Notes under the pieces: model-generated
Databases searched by the model: none
Seen by the model: only the letters and a program-made list of their open reading frames with translations
What the model was told of the DNA's origin: nothing
Position numbers and translations under genes: made by a program
Shown: piece by piece, positions 46,926 to 59,301 of the stretch
Position numbering within the stretch: the first letter of the stretch is position 1
Layout: each line of letters begins with the position of its first letter
Origin: Holtermannia corniformis
Taxonomy: Eukaryota > Basidiomycota > Tremellomycetes > Holtermanniales
DNA length: 64,000 nt
Direction: 5' to 3'
Assembly (NCBI GenBank): GCA_001599935.1
Contig: BCIJ01000006.1
Location: 343,373 to 407,372, forward strand

Positions 46926-48303
46926 TTAGGCCACGTCAAGAGCACTCCTGCAGGGCATCAGCATGCTCACGACGACCTCGACCGCACCGACCGTGATCCC
47001 GAGCTGTTTTGCGGCAAACCAAGCAGCAACGTTCTTGGCGACCTTTTTGTTCGCCCTCGTGGCGTCTCCAAACGGTTGGCCATCAATCACGACCTTTACC
47101 GTCCACAAGACGCCAACGTTGGTCTCGAGCCGTTCCTCGGCGTACGCGAGCGCCATCCCGCGCTTGCCCGTGAACATGCCGAGGAGGGCGGCCATGCCTT
47201 GACTCTTTGCGTCGATCGATGCCATCTCTGGCGAGTTTTGGATGACGCCGTCGGGACCGGCGCCGGTCGCACTGTGGTGCTGCTCGTACTCGCGCTTCAT
47301 GTACTCGTAGTAGAAATCGTACAGTGGCTCGTACATTTCGCGCAGCCAGGTGTCGACGGCGCGCCAGCCGTCAATGGCCCGCGTCGCGGGTGAAAACGAA
47401 TAGTAGAGCGCGGCAATGTAGGCTTCCATCAGGGCCGCGCGGATGTCGGTTTGGGCGCGGATGACGGGGAGAGCGGCCGGGTCGCCGTTGAGGCGTTGAG
47501 GGAGGCCGTAGAGCTGCGAGAGGTGGGCGAGCGTGTTGTTGGATACCAGGTGGGATTTGAGCTTCTACCGTCGCCGTCAGTGTTCGCGCGTGACCGCACG
47601 AGGTACTCACCGTCGCCGTGCCAATCGTCAACAGCGGCTTGGTCTCGTGGAGCCAAGTGGTGATGACCATGCCGAGGATACTATCCCCGACGTGCTCGAG
47701 CTTTTCATAGTCGGTCTCCTCGGCCATCTCGAAGCGACCCTTGACTTTGCCAAACAGACTCGAATGGCTAAACACCTGGTTCCGCAGCTCGGAGCTCTCA
47801 ATCTCGGGCAACGGCGGGAGCGGGAACACGGGCAGTTGATCGACGGGGATCAGTTGCGCCTTTGATGTCGACCTGAGCTTTGCGCGCTTGGACGGGAGCG
47901 GGGCGACGACGGTGTGGATGTTGGGCTTGAGATCGGCTAGGAACGGCTTGAGATCGGGTTTGACATCTCTGGACGAGGCGATCGGTCTGAGAGTCGAACC
48001 GGTCGACAGGTTGCCATGGGGGTCGAGCACGGGTTTGACGTCGCGCAACGGGGTCTGTGCGGGCGCATACCTGATCTGAAGCGGCTGCGGCTGGTACGCG
48101 ACGTGGTGCTGTGCGGCAATCGCCATGACTTCTGGCGAGGGCCGCATCGGCAGCGAGTGCGCCGTTGGGGCGGCCTGCATCGGGACCGCCTGGGATGGCG
48201 CGGGCTGCATCGTGCGCGCATAGGGATGATACGGAATGTTGACGCCTGGTGGAGCCATGACTGGTCCTGGTGCGGGAGTGTACGCCTGCCTGATGGGCGC
48301 CAT
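46926..48303 (-). CDS. RNase III-domain plus dsRBD protein
   Basis: The start at 48303 has a strong context (ACC before ATG-G) and gives a Pro/Ala/Gln-rich N-terminus (MAPIRQAYTPAPGPVMAPPG). The RNase III fold begins near FPLPPLPEIESSELRNQVFS, with the signature YEKLEHVGDSILGMVITTWL, then TIGTATKLKSHLVSNNTLAH and DIRAALMEAYIAALYYSF. A dsRNA-binding domain ends the protein (VLWTVKVVIDGQPFGDATRA, NKKVAKNVAAWFAAKQLGI). The first acidic pair (E..GD) is kept, but in the second segment the position three before the Glu is Ala where active enzymes have Asp. It may be a weakened enzyme or a structural dsRNA-binding protein. It is neither a full Dicer (no helicase or PAZ) nor obviously Rnt1. Confidence 0.75.
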
Positions 48304-48843
48304 GGTGGTCAAGACGAGCCGAGGGTTGATCGTGAGCGCCCGCACGGACCGTCGACGTTGCGAGCTCGTTCAAACTCGCAGTGAGCACTCTGCAGTCCCC
48401 CTCGGACGGCGTGAGCGCTCCTGAAGAGGCCTTGTCGCTGCGGATGTCGAGTTGGATGAGGCCAAGGTGCAGTCTGGGTCATTCCCGCTGACGACTCGTG
48501 TTTTTGTGCCCGCTCGTGCTCGTTGTTTGTCTCGAGTGCTTCTATCCACTCGATTCTTCATCTCAACCAACCAACAGCATCATAGCATAGCCAACACTCA
48601 TCATCACGCTCGGACTACGCTGCACGAGCAACCCGACCCCGACAGCCGCGGCGAGCAAAGGACGAGCTGAAACACTGGCCGCATCGCATCCGACCGTTGC
48701 GACGTTTCCGCCGACGCTCGGACGGTACACTGTCACAGCGGCGTCTAGGCGGGCTAGAAGCACACTGGCGTTGGGTATATCAGTACAACATCTACCTCGA
48801 CGCTCGGTCTGCCGGAGCGTATGCATAGTGCCATCGCAGTAGG
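48304..48843. other. divergent promoter region, no gene seen
   Basis: The 540 bp between the RNase III-like gene (minus) and the R1 zinc-finger gene (plus) contain only short, low-quality frames. Both promoters should be here. Confidence 0.45.
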
Positions 48844-50887
48844 ATGACTCGGCTGCAAGAATCTCGGCTCGAGTTGGACAGCAACGGCTTCACTAGAGCT
48901 AGCTCGGGATCAGGCTCGTCACGATCTCAGGTAGGTAATGCTGCAGTGGGACGAGTGCAGGCTGATGAGTAACAGCAGCGAGATGACACACGCTCACCTT
49001 CAAGAGCCGGCTCGCAACAAGGACACGACGCCGAAGCAGACGCCGAGGACCAAGAGCTCGAAGACTGTACGTCCTCCTTGGAGCCGTCATCAGAGCTGAC
49101 TGTATATACCCAGATGAAGCGCTCCGCTTGCAAAACATCAAGGAGAACCAAGCACTGCTCGCCCAGCTCGGGTTCGACCGCATAAACGTACGTCTCAACA
49201 TACCAAGACAGCCCACTCACCCATGCAGCCATTCACCCCTCCTGGTCCGAGAGCGACTCCCAAGCGCAAGCGTGGAAAACCTTACAAAGTCCTGTACGAC
49301 CGAAACGGCTACATCCTCAACCCACCGCCGGTTGGCTCTGGCCGTCGACAGCGCATCGCAGCCGTGTTCATCGAGCCCGTGAGAGGGTTCAGAAGTGAAG
49401 AGTATGACGATTTGGTTGGATGGCGACCGCGAGACCGGTCGGTACCTGTCGAGCAGCCGGTCGACAAAGCCACGCCGTCCAAAGGCAAAGGCAAAGCGGT
49501 CGAGCCGGCCCAGGGTTCTTGGGTGTTGAACCCAGCCACGAATGAGATGGTGCCGTATGCCGTGCGTTGATGGATTCCACCAGTCCACAGGCTGATGCAG
49601 TCTCGGCACAGGAGGTCACCGGTCCATCTTGCCACCAATGCCGTCGGCGCACCTTCAAACCCAAGATGCAGTGTCGCAACGTCGATCCGGTCTGCGGGCG
49701 CAACTACTGTCAAACGTGCTGCAAGCGGTCCGTCTCGACGTCGATCCACATGCCCACCGCTGACGCTCTGCAGCTACAAAGAGATCGAGTTTGACCCGTT
49801 GGCACGAGCGTTCATCTGTCCGTACTGCGCCAACTACTGCAACTGCATGCTTTGCCTTCGCAAGCGCGGCCTGCACACGGTCATTGGGAAATCGACGCTT
49901 CGCAACGCCGACGGCCGCGTCGTGCAGGATGTCGTCGATCAATTCGAGCAAGCGCGCTTGAAGGCGCCGTTTGATCGCGTCCGACTCGTGGATCGCGCGA
50001 ACGACATTGTATCGGCGGATCCGGGGCTGGAAACCGAGGACGAGGTCGTAGTGGTTCCAAAGGCGAGGACGAAAGGGCCCAAGGGCAAGGCGGTCAAGAA
50101 GCGTCCAAGACCAAGCACAAGTGTCGAACCCGAAGCGCCGCCAACGAAATACAGACGTCGCAACCCACCGCCCGGTGCGACCGATACGCGGCAGCCTCGG
50201 ATCCTGCTCAAGTTTAAACGCCCAGCTCGGGTCGACCGACCTCCGCTCGGAAAGCAATACGATACCGACGGTGACACTGTCGGTGGCGGATCAGATGACG
50301 ACGAGTCGATCAGTCGTTCGTCGAGCTTGGGCTCGCCCGTTGCGCCTCGCTATGCGTTTCCGACGCGCGAGCCGGCGTTGGCCGTGCCACCACCGCTTGC
50401 TCCGGATCTCGAACATGATCTGTATCCCAACTTGGCGTCGCCCACGCGACTCGTCGATGCGGACGCGACACTGCCAATCATGGGGCTACCAACCACGACG
50501 GAGATCTACGAATCGGCGGCATCGTCCCCGATCGAGATTGAACAGCTGCGCGAGCTGATCCAGCTGGACGATCCGCACCCTACCCCAACCCCTCATATAG
50601 CATACGACGAAGCCCCGCGCGCTCAATCCGAGATCAAGTGCGCGTCGCCCGCGCCTGAACCAGCCTCGTGGCTCGATCCGCAATCACCGTGGACTCCAGA
50701 GTCCCCACGGCGTTCCGACGCAGACATGGCCGTACCCAACACGTTCCAGAATCTACTATCCGCCGAGCTGCCGTGGGAGGTGCACGCGCAACAGACGACG
50801 CCGTGGCAGCCTCAATCGGTCGAGAGCGAGTGGGGCGAGGGGATCAACAATTTGCAGATTTTGGCCAGTGCTGCGTACCGCGATTGA
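48844..50887 (+). CDS. CDCA7/R1-type 4CXXC zinc-finger protein
   Basis: This is a nuclear protein with a zf-4CXXC_R1 domain. Exon 1 (MTRLQESRLELDSNGFTRAS) joins RDDTRSPSRAGSQQGHDAEA and then DYEALRLQNIKENQALLAQL, a leader helix common in fungal R1 proteins. After NGYILNPPP and NPATNEMVPYA, an intron of about 50 bp leads to EVTGPSCHQCRRRTFKPKMQ, VCGRNYCQTCCKR joined to RYKEIEFDP, then FICPYCANYCNCMLCLRKRG: the full set of zinc-binding cysteine pairs. The rest is basic (KGPKGKAVKKRPRPS), then acidic and Pro-rich, probably disordered. Vertebrate CDCA7 recruits the HELLS remodeller for DNA methylation maintenance; whether this fungal protein does so is inference. Confidence 0.82.
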
Positions 50888-51045
50888 GCGGGCGTGAGCC
50901 AGACGGACTGGGTGCTAGCGTTGTCTACTTGTGCCATGAAACCGCTGTCACTATTCGCGATGATCCGCTGGTCGGGCCAAACCCTCCGCGAAGATGCGAC
51001 GTAGCTCGAGTCTGTACTTGCTCGACTTGCTTGCCATCGAGCGAC

Positions 51046-51908
<863 letters not shown>

Positions 51909-52441
51909 CGATTATAAAGCATGTATGCCTACACGACCCGGTCATTTCCCATCGCTTCATGTGACCGGGTCAAGAAAACGCGGTGGCGTCAACAAGTTTA
52001 TAACAATGTCAGCGTCGAGAATTTCCGCCGGTTGCTCTTCACTCTGAACCATCGATAGGTAAGTGTTGCCCTGTCCTCAGATTATACACATTCCTGCATG
52101 GCTACGTCCCCCAACAGCCCCTTTCTGATGTCTTTATCTTATCTACATTGTCAGACCCTTCGGGGCGAGCTGTAAACTTCAACAACCCTGATCTCGTCCT
52201 TTCTTCGCACTTTTCGTATCGCTAAACCATGACATGCGCTGACTATGATGGTAACAGCGCGACAACAAAGGGACGGCTCGAGGCGCGACCTGGTGTATAC
52301 GTAGCTGTAAATACCCCATGTCACATCTGTCACTGCACCTGGGCTGACGCCTGGCGTCTGTGCAATAGGCTGTCTGAGTGTTCGTGAATCGGTGCATAAC
52401 GGCGTTTGCTAGCCAGAGCTCTGGACGACGGCCGCGCCAGC
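51909..52441. other. intergenic, no gene seen
   Basis: These 533 bp between BET3 and the rRNA methyltransferase gene are more A/T-rich than the genes and hold only short frames. They should contain the RCM1 promoter. Confidence 0.5.
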
Positions 52442-54377
52442 ATGGAGTTTTACAAGAACGCAGCGCTTGTGCTCGATTACCTCGACAAGAACCAGGGCTC
52501 TGTCAAAGGGTCCATTGCTGCTGCCGGTATTGCACTGAAACCGAATGAGTCGAAGCGTGTGTTGGCTCGTGAGTTCAACTATGGAGTATACGTTGCATAC
52601 TAAGCTCCCTAGTCATCATTGAGACTCTTAAATGTGAGAACCCAGCACCGCCAAGCTGACGGTGCTGACGACAACAGACAAGGAGCCGCTGCAATCTCTG
52701 ATCGAAAAGCTCGACCTGCTCAAAGTCGAGAGAAAGACGTTCCCCGCCAAAGTCCCGAAAGGTGCACCCTCGTCCATCAACCTCATCCTCGTCCTCCTGC
52801 ACGACCTCCTCTTCAGCGCAAAGACCTCGATCCAAGCGTCGGACAAATGGCCTCCCAAACCCGCCATCATGCGGCACAAGAGCGCTCTGCACTCTGCGCT
52901 CGTCCGCCTCCAGATCAAAGCGGGCAAGCAGTCGATCCACGAGCTCGGGAAAGCAGGCGGCGAAGTCGGGCTCGGGATCCCACGGTATATCCGGTGGAAC
53001 CCCAACGCTGGACACAGCCTCGAATCGCTGTTCGAGCACCTCGAGACAAAGTACCAGTTCACGCGGGTGCAAGACCCGGTTTACCCCGTGCCAAACGGCA
53101 CGTTTTTCCGTGATCCGCACCTGCCGAACGAGTTGCTGGCGTTTCCGAACGGGACGAAATGGTGGGAGAATGACGTTTGGTACAAGGAGGGTCGCGTGAT
53201 TCTGCAAGACAAATCGAGCTGCTTCCCGGCGGCTGTTCTCATGCAGGGCTGGTCGTCAAGCGAGGGCGAATGCATCGACGCAACGTACGTGCTCGCTGAA
53301 CAGGTGTTGTTTGCGGGCTGAACCCTTACACAGCGCCGCTCCAGGCAACAAGACGTCGTACATATCAGCCCTGATGCAGAACAAGGGCCAGGTCAGTGCA
53401 CAGCCGACTCCTCGGCCGCTGACCTGTTCGCACAGCTCTATGCGTTTGAAAAGGCACCAAACCGCTTCGTTACGCTCGAGACTATGCTCAAGAGGGCGCA
53501 GTGCAGTAACGTCAAGGCGCGGCATGGTGACTTTCTCAAGACGGACCCGAAGAGTGCCGAGTATGCCAAGGTGACGCGGATGTGAGTTGTGCACACCACG
53601 AAATGTTGGCATCAACTGACACGCCTCAGCTTGCTGGACCCTAGTTGCTCGGGCTCAGGTATCGTCAATCGGCTAGACTACTTGCTGGAGAATGGTGCGA
53701 CAGGCTTCACGGTTCGCGCGCAACGAACTGATTGATCTCAGATGAGAACGACGAGGACGCCAAGGCCGGTCGCTTGGACGGGCTAGCCCAATTCCAGGCC
53801 GAGATCATCCTGCACGCCTTCAAGTGCAAGTAGTCACGGTATCGTGCAACAGCTCTAACGACGCTGCAGTCACAGCCGCCCGACGCGTCGTCTACTCGAC
53901 GTGCTCGATCCACGCCGAGGAAGACGAACAAGTTGTCATCAAGGTACTCGCGTCGCCCGTGGCCAAGGCCGCTGGATGGCGGTTAGCCAAACGCGAACAT
54001 GTGCTACCGGGCTGGGGGCGGCGAGGACGAAAGGAGGAGATGAACGGTGACGAGGGTGAGCTCGTGCAGTAACGAGTTCGAGCACGCACTGACGCCAAGT
54101 AGAACTCGCGCAAGGAGTCATCCGCTGTATCCCTGAAGAGGATCGAACAAACGGTTTCTTCGTGTCATGCTTTGAGCGAGAGGTCGGTGCTACCCTTGGC
54201 CGTAAACCGTGCTGATGATCGTAACAGACCGATGCGGACAGGTTGAGGGCGGACAAGTTGAAAGCGGCAGAGTCACAGGTTCGCCTGCAAGCTTTACAGC
54301 CGGCTGCCAAGCGGCCACTCGAAGCGGCGGCGGAAACTCCCAGCAAGAAGAAGAAGAAACGACCAAAGAAGAAGTGA
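52442..54377 (+). CDS. RCM1: 25S rRNA m5C methyltransferase RCM1/NSUN5
   Basis: Rcm1/NSUN5 methylates a conserved cytosine (C5) in large-subunit rRNA in the nucleolus. The start at 52442 gives MEFYKNAALVLDYLDKNQGS and KGSIAAAGIALKPNESKRVL, the family opening. Then LTVLTTTDKEPLQSLIEKLD and the substrate-binding region lead to GRVILQDKSSCFPAAVLM. The methyltransferase core has the SAM loop CIDATAAPGNKTSYISALM, the release cysteine in LLDPSCSGSG (PSC) and the catalytic STCSIH. RCIPEEDRTNGFFVSCFER closes the domain. The C-terminus is Lys-rich (PSKKKKKRPKKK), fitting nucleolar targeting. About eight short introns interrupt it. Intact. Confidence 0.93.
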
Positions 54378-54529
54378 TGCAACTCCATACCGTGTACCTC
54401 TAGACTACTAGCTTGCTGGGAGCGAACAGGCAAATCGCCACGAACAGAGCCGACGTGCTAGCAGCCGTCTAGCACTATCCATAGCTTGACACCATCCTTC
54501 AGATAGAACCGAACGCTCGATTCACCACC

Positions 54530-55011
54530 ATGGACGTGCTCAAACCCGTACAGGCAGCTCTGGAGGGCAAGATTGTAAGTATCGAGAGCTTGGCCCATGA
54601 GCAGAGCTGATCGCGGCGGTGAAGGACTTTCAGGGTCAGAAGCAAGTCGAGCTTTGGGTCCACTACACGTTTCCCATCATTACCGTACGTAGCGTACGAT
54701 CCAGGCGATATCAGCCTGGATGACTGACGTTGGATCCGACAGATCATCTCTTTCATCACTGGCTGGTTCACCTCTTCGACGCTCAAAGCACTTGTTGTCT
54801 TTGCGACGGGGTTCACCGGCTTACTGCTCGTGAGCCTTGATGGACCTGCATGGCTGCGGCAAGGCTGACCGTGTTGCAGTTTACAGTGCCTCCTTGGCCT
54901 ATGCTCAATAGACACCCAGTGCAGTGGCGACCTCAACGGACAGCGGGCGGGGCAGTCCCAGAACCGTCCCCAGTCCCGAAGAAGAAGAAGGGAAAGAAGA
55001 AGCAGTCGTGA
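54530..55011 (+). CDS. SPC1: signal peptidase complex subunit 1 (SPC1/SPCS1)
   Basis: This is a small non-catalytic subunit of the ER signal peptidase. Exons join to MDVLKPVQAALEGKI, DFQGQKQVELWVHYTFPIIT, IISFITGWFTSSTLKALVVF, ATGFTGLLL and FTVPPWPMLNRHPVQWRP: the conserved IDF.GQ..VE plus two membrane helices and P.WP...R.P..W signature. The tail is Lys-rich (PKKKKGKKKQS) and cytosolic. Three short introns. It converges with the Medusa gene (150 bp apart). Confidence 0.9.
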
Positions 55012-55161
55012 GCGCCGTTGTACACAGCTAGGGCAATGTACTATGACACAAGTTGCATAGAACTCTAGGACGGACCCATGCTGAACAAAGGGAAATGCGG
55101 ATGCGAACGGACGATGCACGGTTGAGGTGTTGTACAGGGATGAGGGTTGAGCGACAGGGGA

Positions 55162-57337
55162 TCACTGAGCGACGTGGTACATGGCCGGCTGTACTTCTTC
55201 ACGCGCACGGACATTGTGCGCAGACTGCAGCGGCGGCGGCGCACCGGCAAAGTGTGAGCCGGTATAGTCATCCGAAACGCCTTGCGTAGGAGGGTAGTAG
55301 GTGCCGCCGTGCGACGGGGGTTGTACCGTCACGAGGCCGTACGAGGTGTCACGATAGTGGTTGTTGAACTGCTCGTACTTGATGTCCTCGTGAGGTTGAG
55401 AATAGCCAGCGTGAGGCGAGTACGGTGGTTGAGGAGTATATCCGAGGTTGGTGGCTTGAAGCGGTGTGGGGTAGCCACTGCGGTCGGGCGAGTTGGCATC
55501 GGGCGTCTGCGAGACCGAAGTTCCATCGTAGGCGGCAGACTGCATCCGTGAGCAACAGTCCCAGATGCACACTGCGCAACGTACATATTTGCTAATGATC
55601 TTCTTGAGCGCAAGCCCAAAGATACTCCACGGGAACACCTTGACGTCCTTTTCAATGTTGCGCGGCTTGGGGTTCGGGAAGCCCATGATCAGCTTGAAAA
55701 AGTCCTCGTTGCCTGGCTTGGTCTTGGACACGGTGCTAGGTCGGAACCCTTCGAGGTTGCGTCGGATCCTGTTCTTCTCCTCGACCGTGAAGCGGACACC
55801 GACCAGAGCCTCGAGCAGGTAGATGGCGTCGACCGATGTCACGTAGCACTCGTTCTTGTCCTCGCGGTAGATGCACGACACGACAATGCTGTTGGCTTGG
55901 TACGAGTCTTGACTGATGGGTCGGAACGCGGCGTGGATCTCTGATCCTTGCTGGCGACGCCAAAACTGGACGAGCCGACGCTTGTTATGCCATTCCTCAT
56001 GGTTCCTGCGAGACGTCAGGCACGTGCAGATGGTATCTGGTGACGACTGACCAGCCAATAGCCATCGTATTCAGGTCACCAGTGAGCACCAGGGCTGCCT
56101 TGTTGGTGTTGGGCGATGCGTATGCTTCATATGTCGGCGTCGTACTGGCGCCGGGTCCAAGCTGACTTGTCCGCATCAGGCTCGGCTGTGCTGCGTGTTC
56201 CCCGTGGTGTGGGGTAGCTGGATGCAGGCTGTGATTGTGCGGCGGTGTTGTTGACGAGGTGTATGCGTGTTGCTGTGCGGGTGTTTGCCACCCTGTCCCG
56301 GGTACGGCCGTGGGTGCGTCTGACGCAAGTCAGTCGGCGTCCCGGCTGATTTGGATCTCGACCAGGTACTCACAGTTGCCATTGTGTGGAGACGTCATGT
56401 AATCGTCTCGCTCGCTGGTTAGCTGGCGGTAGCGGACTGGGTAGCTGCCGTTCGCGTTGGCAAAGCCGTCCTGCGCTTGCATGTCGGGACTTTGGCCTGG
56501 CAAAAGGTGTTGGGTAGAGACTTGGCGGCGGTGGGGCATGCCGACGGGACGAGCGCGAGGAGAGGGCGACGCGCGATCCGACACGAGAGGTTCGCCGGCG
56601 CGCTTGGCGACTCGGGGAGAGACTTGATGCTCTGTCGCAGTGTCAGTGTCCGCCGTGGGGTTGCGAGACCACATACCGAACGGACGGTAAGTGAACGTGC
56701 CCACAAACGCCTGGTCGATCACGACATTGTTCTGCGACAGCACCTGAAGTGTGACCTCGACCTGGATAGGCCCTTCGCCCGTTGGTCTGACATGCGGCAC
56801 CTCTGCCGAAAGCTCGTATCCGCCTTCGTTAGGCCCATTGGTGACAGTGACCCTGACGTCGGTTCGAGTGGGCGTCGCGCCAAAGCAAAGCCTCATGAAC
56901 TTCTTGCTGGGCGGTCGTGGCGGCGACGCTGGATCACTGACGAGCGAAGGCGATGGTGGCAAGTCGACATCAGCCTGGACGGCTACCCGGGTACCCCTCG
57001 AGCCCTCGTGCGGGTGAAAGTCATGGATCTGGATGTACTGGCTCGCGTGAGCTAGCCCAGCGTGCTGTCCATGACTGCTTGCGCTTGGGAGTGACCGGGT
57101 CGAGGTAAAGGACGAGTGGGTAGAGGTCGCCGGGGTGGAAGGCGTAAACGAGGTAGCGGGCGGTGAGGGCGGGTAGGATGAGCCGAGCTGAGGTGGGGCG
57201 TATGGTCCAGAGTAGGATGGCACAGCGCGGGCTGCATGCTCGTCCGGTAAGATCTGGCGGAGCGATCCCGGATAGGACGCCGGGGCCGCGTAGCCATGGT
57301 CCTGGCCTGGATAGGGATTGTCAGGCGAGTAGGCCAT
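55162..57337 (-). CDS. medA: Medusa-type developmental regulator (MedA/Med1)
   Basis: This is the fungal Medusa family: Aspergillus MedA controls conidiophore development and Ustilago Med1 affects sporulation. I start at the ATG at 57337 (MAYSPDNPYPGQDHGYAAPA), followed by a Pro/Ser-rich region. Conserved beta-rich sequence follows: KKFMRLCFGATPTRTDVRVT, PIQVEVTLQVLSQNNVVID. After introns comes LVLTGDLNTMAIGW, then EEWHNKRRLVQFWRRQQGSE, VTSVDAIYLLEALVGVRFTV, EEKNRIRRNLEGFRPSTVSK and IMGFPNPKPRNIEKDVKVFP, the family's diagnostic C-terminal block, ending with WSIFGLALKKIISKY. The tail is Tyr/Pro/Gln-rich. Note that yeast-style MED1 (Mediator) is unrelated. It probably acts in the nucleus. Confidence 0.88.
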
Positions 57338-58648
57338 TGCGCCGGAGGATCGCCGTCGGGCGTGTGAGGCGAGCAGGGCAGGTTTCGGACTGGTCGCGGG
57401 CTGCAGCTCGAGCGGCGGGGGAGGAGGACGACCAGGCGAGCTCTGCAGGGCGGCGGTGAGTCCGGTTGTCTGAGTGGGCAACGGAGGGATGGGACTAAAA
57501 CCACGAATGTCTCGGGCGGTCGGGACGCGTTGACCCAGGTGCAGTCGAAATGACCTGCGCGCGCCAGCCAGTCTCGATCTAAAGAAGGAGAGAGATGGCC
57601 GAACGTGTTGCCATGCTGGCGTCGCGACGAGCGTTGACGACGAGCGGTGAGCAGTCGCTACGAACGCTACGGCGCTCGACAGCTTCAAGGTTCGCAGCCA
57701 GAGTGAACCATCCGTCCCAGGCCCGCGGCGAGCCGGATTCAGCCTTGTGACGGCGGACAACAGGTCAGAAACGGTGAACAAGCAGGCGGGCACGTTCGAG
57801 TGCCGGCAATTCGTCAGCCACGGCAAGCCGGCTGGCGTCGTCGGCGCCGGAAGCGGCAACGGCGGTGCAGCGCCAGCGCCGAGCAGTCACGGATCAAGCG
57901 AGTGATAGGGTTTGCACTCACCTTGCGAGAGGTGGCTTGCCCAGCCGGATCCGTGACCTTTGCCGCGCGGGTCATGGCAGCAAGCCTCGGCGCATTGATC
58001 CGGGCGAAAGCGCCGATTCGCGGACGCACGCTCGCTCGACGTCGATCGCTCAGTGGTGACGAGGATCGACGAGCTTGTTGATACTCGACTCAATCGATCC
58101 TGGACAGCTGCGTTTGGGTTCAGCCAGTGTCGACATGGTACCCTTGCTTACCGTACAGGGTCGAGCCAGAGGCCGAGTCAATCGTCTGCAGATCGACTCT
58201 TGAGATCGAGCACGTCGTGGCTGAGCCCGCCAACGGTCAATGGGCCCAAAGGACAATGCAACACTCCGACGTCGACGCTACGCGCTCGGTGCAATGTCTC
58301 ACCGAACGCAGGCCTTCGATGCTGTCGGGCCTTCGAGGGAAAGCGATGCAAACGGCTTCGTCGTCGTCGTCAATAGCACAAGAGGCCTTGCACAAAGCAC
58401 AGGCGGCAGACGGCGCCGTGTCTGTGCTCAGCTGATGACCCGGCGGCCGTGCTCGCCAAGAACGCTTCTTCTGGCTCGAGAAGCAGTCGTGGCCTGGTGC
58501 TTCTACTTCTTCTAACGGCGTCTCCGAGACGATCTCGACAATCACACGACGCCGGCGACGGACCCCTATCCTGAACATTGTCCGTGCCTGCTGTCGATCC
58601 AAGATGCAGTGGTCGCTTCCGCAGGGATGCATACGCTTAGTCTACTGA
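57338..58648. other. long leader/intergenic region of Medusa gene
   Basis: No separate gene is called. On the minus strand the Medusa frame stays open upstream for another 174 codons to a TTG at 57859, without an ATG, and the extension is Ser/Arg/Pro-rich. Further upstream only short frames occur. A long 5' leader with the promoter is the simplest reading, as is common for developmental regulators. Confidence 0.5.
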
Positions 58649-59122
58649 TCAGCTGTGCCAGACTGTGCTGCTGTGCGAGGTATAGCTCGAGCATTGAGCC
58701 TTCCCATCGCTCCACTGACGACTCGACTCGGCCGCGTTGCTCACATACTTGCCCTCCGAGTCTCGCGTCCGAGTGATCGTCTCACCCGAAACTGGGTTGA
58801 TCGCCGTCTCGGTCGTAAAGCCCTGATCGTCAGTCGACGTCTTGTACTTCCACTTCTCGACGTCGCCTTTCGCCGTCTCCAACTGCGAGTCGGCGGCAGC
58901 AGTTATAGCCGCTGTTTGAGCGCGCGGCGCCGCAGAGGACAGGATCTCGTCGAAATCAGCAAGCATGTCGCTGAAGGGATCCGAGCTGAACCCAAGAGGG
59001 TGACGACAAGACATTAAGAACGCGGTAGGCGGACGGAGTCCAAGTGCGCTATGGTGGAGCGACGGAAACCCGAAGGGATTGAGCCAGTTGGCAGTGAATG
59101 GGCGGTGCGGCAAGGACGTCAT
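58649..59122 (-). CDS. small hypothetical protein (about 157 aa)
   Basis: I do not recognise it. From the ATG at 59122 it begins MTSLPHRPFTANWLNPFGFP, Phe/Pro/His-rich, and continues with an acidic helix (FSDMLADFDEILSSAAPRAQ). The best-looking part is KWKYKTSTDDQGFTTETAIN followed by SGETITRTRDSEGKYVSN, charged and beta-like. The last 20 residues may be intron-derived, since GTCAGT occurs near 58712. No membrane segment is seen. It could be a basidiomycete-specific protein. Confidence 0.45.
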   Translation of the reverse strand: MTSLPHRPFTANWLNPFGFPSLHHSALGLRPPTAFLMSCRHPLGFSSDPFSDMLADFDEILSSAAPRAQTAAITAAADSQLETAKGDVEKWKYKTSTDDQGFTTETAINPVSGETITRTRDSEGKYVSNAAESSRQWSDGKAQCSSYTSHSSTVWHS

Positions 59123-59301
59123 GGCGTGGATCCTGGATCGGGTGGCGACCAGGCAGGCGCGGCTATAAGCCCTTGGAAGGTGTACTTTCAAGACCCGCCA
59201 GTGGAGCTACAAAGGTGCTCTCGGGCAGTGGCATCTACCTTTCTCATCGACTAGTTGCAGATGCGATGCATGACAACAGATGCAATGTGCCAACAACACG
59301 A

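Noticed and set aside
57338..57859. N-terminal extension of the Medusa protein
   Set aside because: The frame opens with TTG, contains no ATG, and its Ser/Arg-rich sequence does not look conserved; the ATG at 57337 is the better start.
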